Assembly (NCBI RefSeq): GCF_002911665.1
Contig: NZ_MTBP01000001.1
Location: 1,860,001-1,924,000, forward strand
Source: Actinomadura rubteroloni
GTDB lineage: Bacteria > Actinomycetota > Actinomycetes > Streptosporangiales > Streptosporangiaceae
Direction: 5' to 3'
DNA length: 64,000 nt
A model generated the notes under the pieces. The model was not told the origin of the DNA and did not search any database. It was given only the letters and a program-made list of their open reading frames with translations. Below are positions 8,362-20,170 of the stretch, in pieces (the first letter of the stretch is position 1; the number at the start of each line of letters is the position of its first letter). A program made the position numbers and the translations under genes.

Positions 8362-9960
8362 TCACAGCGGGATGTTGCCGTGCTTCTTGGGCGGCAGGGT
8401 GGCGCGCTTCTCGCGCAGGGCGCGCAGCGCCTTCACCACGTGCCCGCGCGTCTCGGAGGGCTTGATCACCGCGTCCACGTACCCCCGGTCGGCGGCGATG
8501 TAGGGGTTGGCGAGGGTGTCCTCGTACTCGGTGACCAGCTCGGCGCGCAGCGCGTCGGGGTCCTGCGCGGCGGCCAGCTCGCGCCGGTACAGGATGTTCA
8601 CCGCGCCCTGCGCGCCCATGACCGCGATCTGCGCCGTCGGCCAGGCGAGGTTGACGTCCGCGCCGAGGTGCTTGGAGCCCATGACGTCGTACGCGCCGCC
8701 GTACGCCTTGCGGGTGATGACGGTGACGAGCGGGACCGTCGCCTCCCCGTAGGCGTAGAGCAGTTTCGCGCCGCGCCGGATGATGCCGTTCCACTCCTGG
8801 TCGGTGCCGGGAAGGAAGCCGGGGACGTCCACGAACGTCAGCACCGGGATGTTGAACGCGTCGCAGGTCCGGATGAACCGGGCGGCCTTCTCCGACGCGT
8901 CGATGTCGAGCGTCCCGGCGAGCTGGAGCGGCTGGTTGGCGACGACGCCGACGGACCGTCCCTCCACGCGCCCGAACCCGACGATGATGTTCGGCGCGAA
9001 CAGCTCGTGGACCTCCAGGAACTCGCCGTCGTCCACGACCGCCTCGATGACGGTGTGCATGTCGTACGGCTGGTTCGGCGAGTCGGGGATGAGCGTGTCC
9101 AGCTCGGCGACCAGTTCGGCGGGGTCGGCCGGGTTGTCGAAGACGGGCGGCTCGGACAGGTTGTTGGACGGCAGGTAGGACAGCAGCGCTTTCACGTAGT
9201 CCAGCGCGTCCTGCTCGTCGGCGCCCTGGTAGTGCGCCACGCCGGACCGCGAGTTGTGCGCGTGCGCGCCGCCCAGCTCCTCCATCGTCACCGACTCGCC
9301 GGTGACGGTCTTGATGACGTCCGGCCCGGTGATGAACATGTGGGACGTCTTGTCCACCATGACGACGAAGTCCGTCAAAGCGGGCGAGTACACGTGCCCG
9401 CCCGCCGCCGCGCCCATGATCAGCGAGATCTGCGGGATCACGCCGGACGCGTGGACGTTCCGCTTGAAGATCTCGGCGTAGAGCCCGAGCGCGACCACGC
9501 CCTCCTGGATCCGCGCGCCGCCGCCCTCGTTGATGCCGATGATCGGGCAGCCGGTCTTCAGCGCCATGTCGAGCATCTTGACGATCTTCTCGCCGTAGAC
9601 CTCGCCGAGGGAGCCGCCGAACGCCATGACGTCCTGGGAGAACACGCAGACCGGACGTCCGTCCACGGTCCCGTGCCCGATGACGACGCCGTCGCTGTAG
9701 GGCCGCTTCTTCTCCAGCCCGAACATGGTCGAGCGGTGCCGGGCGAACTCGTCGAACTCGGTGAACGAGCCCTCGTCCAGCAGCGCGTCGACGCGCTCGC
9801 GCGCCGTCATCTTGCCCTTGGCGTGCTGCTTCTCGACCGCCGCGGCCGACGCGGCGTGGACGGCCTCGAACCGCCGCCGGTCCAGGTCCGCGATCTTGCC
9901 CGCGGTCGTGTGGATGTCGATGTCCGGGGACACCACGGGTTCAGGAGCTTCCATCGCCAT
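8362..9960 (-). CDS. accD: acyl-CoA (propionyl-CoA) carboxylase carboxyltransferase beta subunit
   Basis: A 532-aa carboxyltransferase of the PccB/AccD5 type, which moves the carboxyl group from carboxybiotin to propionyl- or acetyl-CoA. The N-terminal domain carries [33 protein letters not shown] and GGGARIQEG; the C-terminal domain has [13 protein letters not shown] and [20 protein letters not shown], the CoA/biotin-binding signatures. The length is normal for the family. Two ATGs are possible (9960 or 9954). No SD is visible, but a TACGCT box ends 7 bases before ATG 9960, arguing for a leaderless transcript. The biotin carboxylase alpha subunit is not in the window; accE follows directly. 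Confidence 0.93.
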   Translation of the reverse strand: MAMEAPEPVVSPDIDIHTTAGKIADLDRRRFEAVHAASAAAVEKQHAKGKMTARERVDALLDEGSFTEFDEFARHRSTMFGLEKKRPYSDGVVIGHGTVDGRPVCVFSQDVMAFGGSLGEVYGEKIVKMLDMALKTGCPIIGINEGGGARIQEGVVALGLYAEIFKRNVHASGVIPQISLIMGAAAGGHVYSPALTDFVVMVDKTSHMFITGPDVIKTVTGESVTMEELGGAHAHNSRSGVAHYQGADEQDALDYVKALLSYLPSNNLSEPPVFDNPADPAELVAELDTLIPDSPNQPYDMHTVIEAVVDDGEFLEVHELFAPNIIVGFGRVEGRSVGVVANQPLQLAGTLDIDASEKAARFIRTCDAFNIPVLTFVDVPGFLPGTDQEWNGIIRRGAKLLYAYGEATVPLVTVITRKAYGGAYDVMGSKHLGADVNLAWPTAQIAVMGAQGAVNILYRRELAAAQDPDALRAELVTEYEDTLANPYIAADRGYVDAVIKPSETRGHVVKALRALREKRATLPPKKHGNIPL

Positions 9961-9967
9961 GCGGGTC

Positions 9968-9996
9968 AGCGTAACCGCAGCTTGAACCCGCGTCAG
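9968..9996 (-). promoter_or_regulatory. putative promoter of accD (leaderless)
   Basis: On the minus strand CTGACG (9996-9991) and TACGCT (9973-9968) are 17 bases apart, close to the housekeeping sigma consensus. The -10 box ends 7 bases before the ATG at 9960 and there is no ribosome binding site, the pattern of leaderless actinobacterial mRNA. This is inferred from spacing only. Confidence 0.5.
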
Positions 9997-10050
9997 TCGC
10001 GCCCCGACATTCCGCCCGCCCCGCCCGCCGCGGCCCGCCCCCGCGCTGAT

Positions 10051-10056
10051 TACCCT
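10051..10056 (+). promoter_or_regulatory. putative -10 box of ppc (leaderless)
   Basis: TACCCT lies 6 bases before the GTG start of ppc; no SD is present. A clear -35 box is not visible. It shares the roughly 90-base divergent region with the accD promoter. Confidence 0.4.
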
Positions 10057-10062
10057 GAACCC

Positions 10063-14210
<4,148 letters not shown>

Positions 14211-14225
14211 CCGGCCGCTGACCGG

Positions 14226-16127
14226 CTAGAGCGGCTCCGGCGGCGACACGCGCAGCGCGAGCATCGACACGTCGTCGCGCAGGTCGCCGTCGGAGAACGC
14301 CGTCAGGGCGCGCTCGACCGCGTCCGGCATGGCCGCGACGGGCTCGCCCGCGACCCCGGCCAGCGCCTCCAGCAGCCGCTGCCGCCCGAACTCGCGGCGG
14401 GCCGCGTCGCACGCCTCCAGCACCCCGTCGGAGTGCAGGAACAGCGTGTCGCCGGGGAACAGCTCGACGGCGTCGGTGCCCGCCGCGAAGTCGTCGAACA
14501 GGCCGAGCGGCACGCCGCCGTCGGACGCCGACCGGATCACGCCGTCCGCCCGCACCACGATCGCGGGCGGATGGCCGGCCGTCCCGAGCGTCGCGCGGAC
14601 GCGGTCGCCCTGGAACTCCAGGCCCGCGATGATGGCCGTGACGAACCGGTCCTCCTCCAGCAGGGACGCGTTCACCATCGCCAGCACTTCCGCCGGGTCC
14701 GTGCTCCACCGCGACGCCAGCCGGACGCCGTGCCGCGCCGACGCCGTGACGACCGCCGCGTCCTCGCCCTTGCCGCACACGTCGCCGAGGACGAGCCCCC
14801 AGCTGTCCCCGAACGGGAACACGTCGTAGAAGTCGCCGCCGACCTCGGCGGTGCTGGTGGCCGTCATGTACCGCGCGGCCAGTTCCACGCCCTTGATCGT
14901 CGGCAGCCGCTTGGGCAGCAGGCTGCGCTGGAGCGAGTCGGCGACCTCGGCGCTGCGCCGGTACAGCCGGGACGCGCGGATCACGAGGGCGAGCTGCCGT
15001 CCGATCCGGCCGACGACGGCGAGGTCGCGCAGGTCGAACGGGCCGTTCTCGCCGCCGCTCGCCAGCGTGATCGTGCCGAGGCAGCGGTCGCCGTCCTCGA
15101 TCGGGACGCACAGGACGGTCGTCGCGTGGACCAGCGCCAGCACCGGCTCGCCCCGCTCGTCCGCGCCGAGCAGGTCCAGTTCCTCGACGTGCGGGTGCAG
15201 CGCGCTCTGCCAGGACGCGAACACCGTCCCGGCCAGCGTCCCGGCCCCGGGGTCCAGCAGTTCCAGGACGCGGACGGTCTCCTGCGTGCTCTCGTCCTCG
15301 GCCGGGCCGACGACCACCTGGCGGCGCAGGTCGCCGAGCCGTCCGCCCGGGTCGACGGCGGCCAGGTCGATGAACGCCCAGTCCGCCAGCTCGGCGGCCA
15401 GCAGCCGCGCGCAGCGGCGGACCGCGACGGTCTCGTTGAACACCGGCTCGTCCAGCAGCAGCTCGCCCACCGCCGCGAGGACGTCCATCCGGTGGACGAT
15501 CGCGGCGACCGCCTCGTCGTCGCGCGGGGCGGTCCGCTCGGCCGGACGCGGCTCCTCCCCGACGGGCGTGGACGTCGGCCCCGCCACCGCCATGACCATC
15601 GGGTCGGGCTCGCCGGGGATCCACACGCGGGCCAGCGTCACCACGGCGTCCACCGGGGTGTCGCGGCTGAGGAAGCGGACCGGGACGCGGCGGCGCCGGC
15701 CCGTCCGGACCACCGCCGCGAGCTGGGACCGCAGCGGCCCGCGCGTCGCCAGGTCGCAGAACGCCGTGAACTGCTTGCCCGACACATAGCCGGGGGAGGT
15801 GCCGAGCAGCCCGGCGGCCTGCCGGTTCACCCGGCGGACGCCGCTGTCGCGGTCGAGCAGGAACAGCGGGACGGGGGCGTCCTGGAAGACCGTCCGCAGC
15901 ACCCGGCGCTCGGTGTCGGCCGCCCCGGCGCCGTCGGTCGCCGCCGACCGCTCCGCGCCGAGCGTCTCCAGCGCCTCGACGGCCAGCTCCAGCTCGGCCA
16001 GCGCGGCGTCCAGCGCGGGCCGGGGGTCGGTGCCGGGCATGGCCGCCGCGCGCCGCAGCTCCGCCACCCGTTCGCCGAGACCGGCGACCTCCCGGAACAC
16101 GGTTCCGGGATCCAGCTCATCGGACAA
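14226..16127 (-). CDS. PAS-GAF-SpoIIE (PP2C) serine phosphatase
   Basis: A 633-aa signalling protein. A helical N-terminus is followed by a PAS domain (about 75-190, with FQDAPVPLFLLDRDSGVRRV), a GAF domain (about 215-385) and a SpoIIE/PP2C phosphatase domain (about 400-630) with the metal-binding EVGGDFYDVF and LVLGDVCGKGEDA motifs. Proteins of this type dephosphorylate STAS anti-sigma antagonists in partner-switching pathways; a STAS protein and a RsbW-like kinase are encoded about 13 kb away, though a direct link is not shown. The start is TTG 16127, with GGAG 7 bases upstream; a nearby ATG (16120) is in another frame. It is convergent with proS with only 15 bases between. Confidence 0.88.
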   Translation of the reverse strand: MSDELDPGTVFREVAGLGERVAELRRAAAMPGTDPRPALDAALAELELAVEALETLGAERSAATDGAGAADTERRVLRTVFQDAPVPLFLLDRDSGVRRVNRQAAGLLGTSPGYVSGKQFTAFCDLATRGPLRSQLAAVVRTGRRRRVPVRFLSRDTPVDAVVTLARVWIPGEPDPMVMAVAGPTSTPVGEEPRPAERTAPRDDEAVAAIVHRMDVLAAVGELLLDEPVFNETVAVRRCARLLAAELADWAFIDLAAVDPGGRLGDLRRQVVVGPAEDESTQETVRVLELLDPGAGTLAGTVFASWQSALHPHVEELDLLGADERGEPVLALVHATTVLCVPIEDGDRCLGTITLASGGENGPFDLRDLAVVGRIGRQLALVIRASRLYRRSAEVADSLQRSLLPKRLPTIKGVELAARYMTATSTAEVGGDFYDVFPFGDSWGLVLGDVCGKGEDAAVVTASARHGVRLASRWSTDPAEVLAMVNASLLEEDRFVTAIIAGLEFQGDRVRATLGTAGHPPAIVVRADGVIRSASDGGVPLGLFDDFAAGTDAVELFPGDTLFLHSDGVLEACDAARREFGRQRLLEALAGVAGEPVAAMPDAVERALTAFSDGDLRDDVSMLALRVSPPEPL

Positions 16128-16252
16128 GGGCGGGCTCCATGAGGGCAGCGGGCGCGGCCGATGCCGGCGCCGTGACGTGGCGGTTCATCGCACCGCCGAG
16201 CGAAGCTTATGCCGAACAGGCGGATGCGGGAGCAAGGTCTGACATGCCCGGG

Positions 16253-16981
16253 TCAGGGCAGTCCCTGGGCGCCGACGATCCGCTGCGCGAGCGCCGTGAG
16301 CTTCACGTGCCGGGTCTGCGAGATGCGGCGCATCTCGACGAACGCCTCATCGGCGTCGCAGCCCAGCGCGTGCATGAGGATCCCCTTCGCCTGGTCCACG
16401 ACCGCGCGGGACTCGACGGCCTCCTGGAGCTGGACGGCGGTGCGGTGGACGTCCCCGTACTGGAGGGAGTTCGACATCGCCGCGCTGCCCTGCGCGGCCA
16501 GCAGCGCGGCCAGCCCGCGCTGGCCCTCGCCGAGCGCCCTCGGCCGCACCCCGAACAGGGTCAGCGTCACGAGGACCGGGCCCATCCGGTGCGGCGTGGT
16601 CGAGAAGCAGCGGACGCCGCCGCGCAGCAGGTCCGCCATCGCCTCGGGCCAGCGGGCCTCGGCGAGGACGTCGTCGGTGCCCGCCGCGCGGCGCGCGTTG
16701 ACGACGTCGAAGAGGAATCCGTGGCCGCGGGCGAGTTGGCGCTCCACGGCGTCGGCGAGATCGGGATGGCTCGCGGCCGACGCCAGCGGCTCGGGACGCT
16801 CGTCCGGCCCGTGCGGCAGCGCCCAGCGCACCCCGGTCGCGCCCGCGCACCCGGGGACGGCACGGCTCGCCAGCGCGGTCACCCGGTGCAGGGTGCCCAC
16901 GTCGGACGACTCGCCCACGATGCCGAGACGTGCGATCTCGACGGCGAGCCGATCGGTGAGGACGGCGTCGGTGGTCGGCAC
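16253..16981 (-). CDS. GAF and ANTAR domain RNA-binding antiterminator-type regulator
   Basis: A 242-aa protein with an N-terminal GAF-like sensor domain (about 10-165) and a C-terminal ANTAR domain (about 180-235). The ANTAR signature is clear: LQEAVESRAVVDQAKGILMH, then a three-helix arrangement with RRISQTRHVKLTALAQRIV. ANTAR proteins bind paired hexaloop hairpins in nascent RNA and prevent termination. No such paired hairpin was found in neighbouring leaders. The GTG start has a TACCTT box 7 bases upstream and no SD, so it is likely leaderless. The 125 bases separating it from the upstream phosphatase gene hold nothing recognisable. Confidence 0.85.
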   Translation of the reverse strand: MPTTDAVLTDRLAVEIARLGIVGESSDVGTLHRVTALASRAVPGCAGATGVRWALPHGPDERPEPLASAASHPDLADAVERQLARGHGFLFDVVNARRAAGTDDVLAEARWPEAMADLLRGGVRCFSTTPHRMGPVLVTLTLFGVRPRALGEGQRGLAALLAAQGSAAMSNSLQYGDVHRTAVQLQEAVESRAVVDQAKGILMHALGCDADEAFVEMRRISQTRHVKLTALAQRIVGAQGLP

Positions 16982-16988
16982 GAAGACG

Positions 16989-16994
16989 AAGGTA
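16989..16994 (-). promoter_or_regulatory. putative -10 box of the ANTAR gene (leaderless)
   Basis: TACCTT on the minus strand, 7 bases before the GTG start at 16981, without an SD between. Confidence 0.35.
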
Positions 16995-17042
16995 GCCGCC
17001 GCTCGCGTGTGCTGGTACCCCCAGTTCCGTCACATATGTCCG

Positions 17043-17468
17043 TCAGAGGGTCGGCGGCGCCCGCCGGATGTCGGCGAGGGGGGCGAGCAGGCCGTCCCCG
17101 GCCTCGGCGAGATCACTCAGCGTGACGATCCCGACCGGGCGCTGCGCGTCGTCCACCACGGGCAGACGGCGAACGGCCTGCTCGCGCATCAGCCGCAGCG
17201 CCTCGGCGGTGTCGTCCCCGGCACGGATCGTGGTCAGGTCGGCGGTGCAGACGTCGCCCAGCGGGGTGACGGAAGTGTCACGTCTCTCGGCGACGGCACG
17301 GACCACGATGTCCCGGTCGGTGACCATGCCGCAGAGGCGTCCGGCGTACGTGACGAGCACGTCGCCGATTCCTTCGTCGCGCATGATCTTCGCCGCGTCG
17401 TAGAGCGTGGCGTCCAGCGGCAGCGAACGAGGGCGGGAGGTCATGACCTCGCCCACTTTGCGTGTCAT
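17043..17468 (-). CDS. CBS-domain pair protein
   Basis: A 141-aa protein made almost only of two CBS motifs: first KVGEVMTSRPRSLPLDATLY through GMVTDRDIVVRAVA, second VCTADLTTIRAGDDTAEAL through VGIVTLSDLAEAG. CBS pairs bind adenosyl ligands and report energy state, or act as small stand-alone stress proteins of the hypoxia-response type found in actinobacteria. No fused effector domain is present. AAGG precedes the ATG by 10 bases. The gap to the ANTAR start is only 61 bases, with the genes in the same direction. Confidence 0.88.
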   Translation of the reverse strand: MTRKVGEVMTSRPRSLPLDATLYDAAKIMRDEGIGDVLVTYAGRLCGMVTDRDIVVRAVAERRDTSVTPLGDVCTADLTTIRAGDDTAEALRLMREQAVRRLPVVDDAQRPVGIVTLSDLAEAGDGLLAPLADIRRAPPTL

Positions 17469-17543
17469 CCCCGGGTACCTTTCGGCGTCTCCTCACTCGG
17501 CGCGCCGCCGCCGCCCCGTTCGGGAGCCGACCCGGACGCCGGG

Positions 17544-17918
17544 TCAGAACGCGAACAGCGTTCCCGTCCTCGCGCGCATCACACACGCGTTGGAGTATTC
17601 CTTCACGAACCGGACGGAGCCGCGTCCATAACGCCCGTGGGCGGTGGCCGTGACGGGCGCGTAGTCCATCGTGCAGAACACGCCGTCGGAGGGGCGGTCG
17701 AGCCGTCCGGCGCCGCGCGCCAGCTCCGCGCAGGCACGGGCCGCCTGCGGGTGGGTGCCGCCCGCGGGGCCGCAGCGCAGGACGACCGTCCGGACGTCCG
17801 CGCCGCGCTGCACGCTCAGCCGCAGCTCGGCCGCCGCGGGGCCGGCGGCGGCCGCGGGAACGGCAGGGAGCAGCGCCAGGGCGGCTCCGGTGAGGACGGC
17901 GTGGACGAGATGCGGCAT
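17544..17918 (-). CDS. secreted subtilisin inhibitor-like (SSI family) protein
   Basis: A 124-aa precursor. A signal peptide (LTGAALALLPAVPAAAA, about residues 8-25) precedes a domain with the SSI pattern: LRCGPAGGTHPQAARAC, the reactive-site segment FCTMDYAPVTATA and a C-terminal TLFAF. Four Cys (49, 63, 82, 112) match the two conserved SSI disulfides. By alignment with SSI (CPMVYDPV), the P1 residue is Met84, suiting subtilisin-like proteases, but P1' is Asp instead of the usual Val. SSI proteins inhibit extracellular serine proteases and transglutaminase-activating proteases during development. GGGGGAT lies 3-9 bases before the ATG. Confidence 0.85.
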   Translation of the reverse strand: MPHLVHAVLTGAALALLPAVPAAAAGPAAAELRLSVQRGADVRTVVLRCGPAGGTHPQAARACAELARGAGRLDRPSDGVFCTMDYAPVTATAHGRYGRGSVRFVKEYSNACVMRARTGTLFAF

Positions 17919-18027
17919 CGGATCCCCCGGTGAACGATCTGCTGGACAGTCGGCCTTTTCTCGCTCACTGTAGCGATATGGCGACTCTTCGTGCAGCTCG
18001 TTGCGGATGCCGGGAACGACCGTGGGG

Positions 18028-18600
18028 TCAGGCGGCGAGGACGTGCGCGGGGCGGTGGTCGGCGAGGGCCTCACGGAGTTGCTTGCGGCCCCGGTGCAGC
18101 CGCGACATCACGGTCCCGATGGGGGTGCCCATCATCTCCGCGATCTCCTTGTAGGGGTAGCCCTCGACGTCCGCGAGGTACACCGCGTCGCGGAAGTCGC
18201 GGGGCAGGGCGTTCAGCGCGTCGACGACGTGGCCGTCCGGGATGCGGTCCAGCGCCTCCCGCTCGGCCGAGCGGAACCCGGACGCGTACGCCTCGGTCTG
18301 TTCGAGCTGCCACTCCTCCAGTTCCTCCGAGCCCGCGCGCTGCGGCTCCCGCTGCTTCTTGCGGTAGGTGTTGATGAAGTTGTTGGTCAGGATGCGGTGC
18401 AGCCAGGCCTTGAGGTTCGTCCCCTCCTGGAACTGGTGGAAGTTCGTGAACGCCTTGGCCAGCGTCTCCTGGACGAGGTCCTCGGCGTCGGCCGTGTTGC
18501 GGGTCATCCGGACGGCGCTCGCGAACAGCGGCTCGGCGAGCGGCATCACGTCCCGTAGATAGCGGTCGTTGGCGTGCTCGGGTGCGGTGGCGGCGGTCAT
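18028..18600 (-). CDS. sigR: SigR/SigH-family ECF sigma factor (oxidative/thiol stress type)
   Basis: A 190-aa group IV sigma factor. Region 2 (about 20-95) contains the family signature [20 protein letters not shown] and [20 protein letters not shown]; region 4 (about 125-180) has [20 protein letters not shown] and [18 protein letters not shown]. These are hallmarks of actinobacterial SigR/SigH, which direct thioredoxin and protein-quality genes. ATG 18600 has a strong SD (GGGGGGAAG). The frame remains open to an ATG at 18912, which would add 104 basic residues, recalling the long unstable SigR' isoform of Streptomyces. RsrA, the zinc anti-sigma usually immediately downstream, is missing; an SSI gene follows instead. 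Confidence 0.88.
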   Translation of the reverse strand: MTAATAPEHANDRYLRDVMPLAEPLFASAVRMTRNTADAEDLVQETLAKAFTNFHQFQEGTNLKAWLHRILTNNFINTYRKKQREPQRAGSEELEEWQLEQTEAYASGFRSAEREALDRIPDGHVVDALNALPRDFRDAVYLADVEGYPYKEIAEMMGTPIGTVMSRLHRGRKQLREALADHRPAHVLAA

Positions 18601-19107
18601 CGTCGTCTTCCCCCCTACGTCGGGACCCTGGCGGGCCGGGCCGGTACCGGGCGGACGCGCCGCCCCTCGTGGAGATGCGCCCCTGGCACGCGGTCTCATG
18701 GGACGCGTTCCGCAGGGACGGCCGGTCAAACGGGCCGGGACGGTCGAGTCGGGTGCCGGTCGCGGACGCGCGGCCGGTGCGCCGGTCGTGATCGTCGCGC
18801 CGGGCGACCCCGGTCCGGGACGTCGCGGGCGCCTTCGATCCGCCGGTGCGCCTCGTCGGAGGCGTTCTTTCCAGGTAAGACGCGCACCGGCCCCCGGCGG
18901 GTTGCGTGGCATCGGTCACAAAAGGCGGCCCCAAGGCGCGGGCGCCCTGGTCAGCACGGTATAGGGCACAGGTCAACGGACGCCCCGGTCCGCGCCTCGA
19001 CGGGGTATAACCGCTGGTCCGGCGCTCGTGTTCCCGTCCGCGGGCAATGCGTTCTTTGCCGGGCGTTGCCGGGGGCCGTTCGCGGCGTCCCGGCCCAGTA
19101 GGGGAAT
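18601..19107. other. sigR upstream region, no independent gene
   Basis: These 507 bases hold no convincing separate gene. On the minus strand 18601-18912 is an in-frame extension of sigR, with an ATG at 18912, and 19009-19035 carries a SigR-type promoter. Open frames on the plus strand here are Arg/Pro-rich with no recognisable domain. Confidence 0.6.
19009..19035 (-). promoter_or_regulatory. candidate SigR-dependent autoregulatory promoter of sigR
   Basis: On the minus strand GGGAAC (19035-19030) and GTT (19011-19009) are separated by exactly 18 bases, matching the GGGAAY-N18-GTT pattern of SigR/SigH promoters. The predicted start of transcription is near 19002, about 90 bases before the in-frame ATG at 18912 and 400 before the SD-equipped ATG at 18600. 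In Streptomyces coelicolor the thiol-induced sigRp2 promoter drives a longer isoform in the same arrangement. Confidence 0.5.
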
Positions 19108-20112
19108 GTGCCGTTCGCGACAGATCCGCTCCCGGCCCGCCGTCGGGTCTCATCGGAACCGACAGTTCGGGACGCCGCGCCCGACCGAGGGAACCGAGGG
19201 GCGAGGCCGGAGTTGGGTGCGACGTTGACGCTGCCGGTGGCCGAAAGGCTCCAGGCCACCTACGCCGTCGCGTTCACCGACCCCCCGGCGGACCTGCGCG
19301 GCACCGTCCGCCGGGAGGTCGCCGCCCAGTTCCGGGCGCCCCTGCGGGACCTCGTCCTCGGCATGCTCGACAGCCCCATGCTCACCCTGGACCTGCGCCC
19401 GGCCGAGGACTTCCCGCCGCTGCCCGCCGGCCTGCTCGCCGCCTACGGGGCCGCGCCCGCCGACCTGGCCGCCGTCGCGGGGGCGGGGCACCTGCTCGCC
19501 GTCCGCGCCGCCTACCGTCCCGGCTGGCCGCCCGCGCACGAATGGGCGGCCCGCGCCGCCGCCGGAGCGGTCGCCGCCGCCGCGTCCGCGCCCGTCGTGG
19601 ACGTCTTCACGCCCCGCATCCTGTCCGGCCCCGAACTGCGCCGCTCCCTCCCCGGCCCCCAGGGCGACATGAGACTCACCGACTGGATGCTGATCTCCCA
19701 CTCCGGCGGAACCGACACCGTCTGGTTCACCACGCGCGGCCTGGCCCGCTTCGGCCTGCCCGAACTCCGCACCGAGAACGTTCCGGCCGGCCTCGTCGTC
19801 CCGTGGGGCCGCCTGCTCAACGGCCTGGCCCGCCGCCTCCTGGACGTCTACCTGGACGAACTGGCGAACAGCGAGTCACCCGCCGAACTCCGGATCCCGG
19901 CGACGGTGTCGGTGAGCCTCCAGGACGTCGCCGCCGCGTCCGGCGAGACGGAGCCCCTGTGCCGCGAGGTCGCCCTGCGCCTGCAGCCGGCCGAACCCAG
20001 CCCCGGCGACGAGGTGCCCGTCCTGGCCGTCCACGCCGCCGACGACGGCCCGGACCGCCCGGAAACCCTCTGCACGGCCCTCTTCGGCGAATCCCGCCAG
20101 AGGTTCGGCTGA
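19108..20112 (+). CDS. hypothetical protein, DUF4261-like features
   Basis: An acidic-to-neutral cytoplasmic protein of up to 334 aa, without signal peptide or membrane segments. The middle carries GGTDTVWFTTRGLARFGLPE followed by a Trp-Gly-Arg-Leu-Leu-Asn patch, which resembles DUF4261-type proteins; this resemblance is tentative. The start is uncertain: GTG 19108 has its SD-like AGGGGA too close, whereas TTG 19213 (after GAGG with 6 bases spacing) would begin at LGATLTLPVAERL and remove a low-complexity N-terminus. It is followed 58 bases later by another uncharacterised gene and may form an operon with it. Confidence 0.6.
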   Translation: MPFATDPLPARRRVSSEPTVRDAAPDRGNRGARPELGATLTLPVAERLQATYAVAFTDPPADLRGTVRREVAAQFRAPLRDLVLGMLDSPMLTLDLRPAEDFPPLPAGLLAAYGAAPADLAAVAGAGHLLAVRAAYRPGWPPAHEWAARAAAGAVAAAASAPVVDVFTPRILSGPELRRSLPGPQGDMRLTDWMLISHSGGTDTVWFTTRGLARFGLPELRTENVPAGLVVPWGRLLNGLARRLLDVYLDELANSESPAELRIPATVSVSLQDVAAASGETEPLCREVALRLQPAEPSPGDEVPVLAVHAADDGPDRPETLCTALFGESRQRFG

Positions 20113-20170
20113 ACATGCCATCCTTCGTCCGTCTTGCCCGAAACCCACGTCCCGGCAGAGGATCGAGGAC

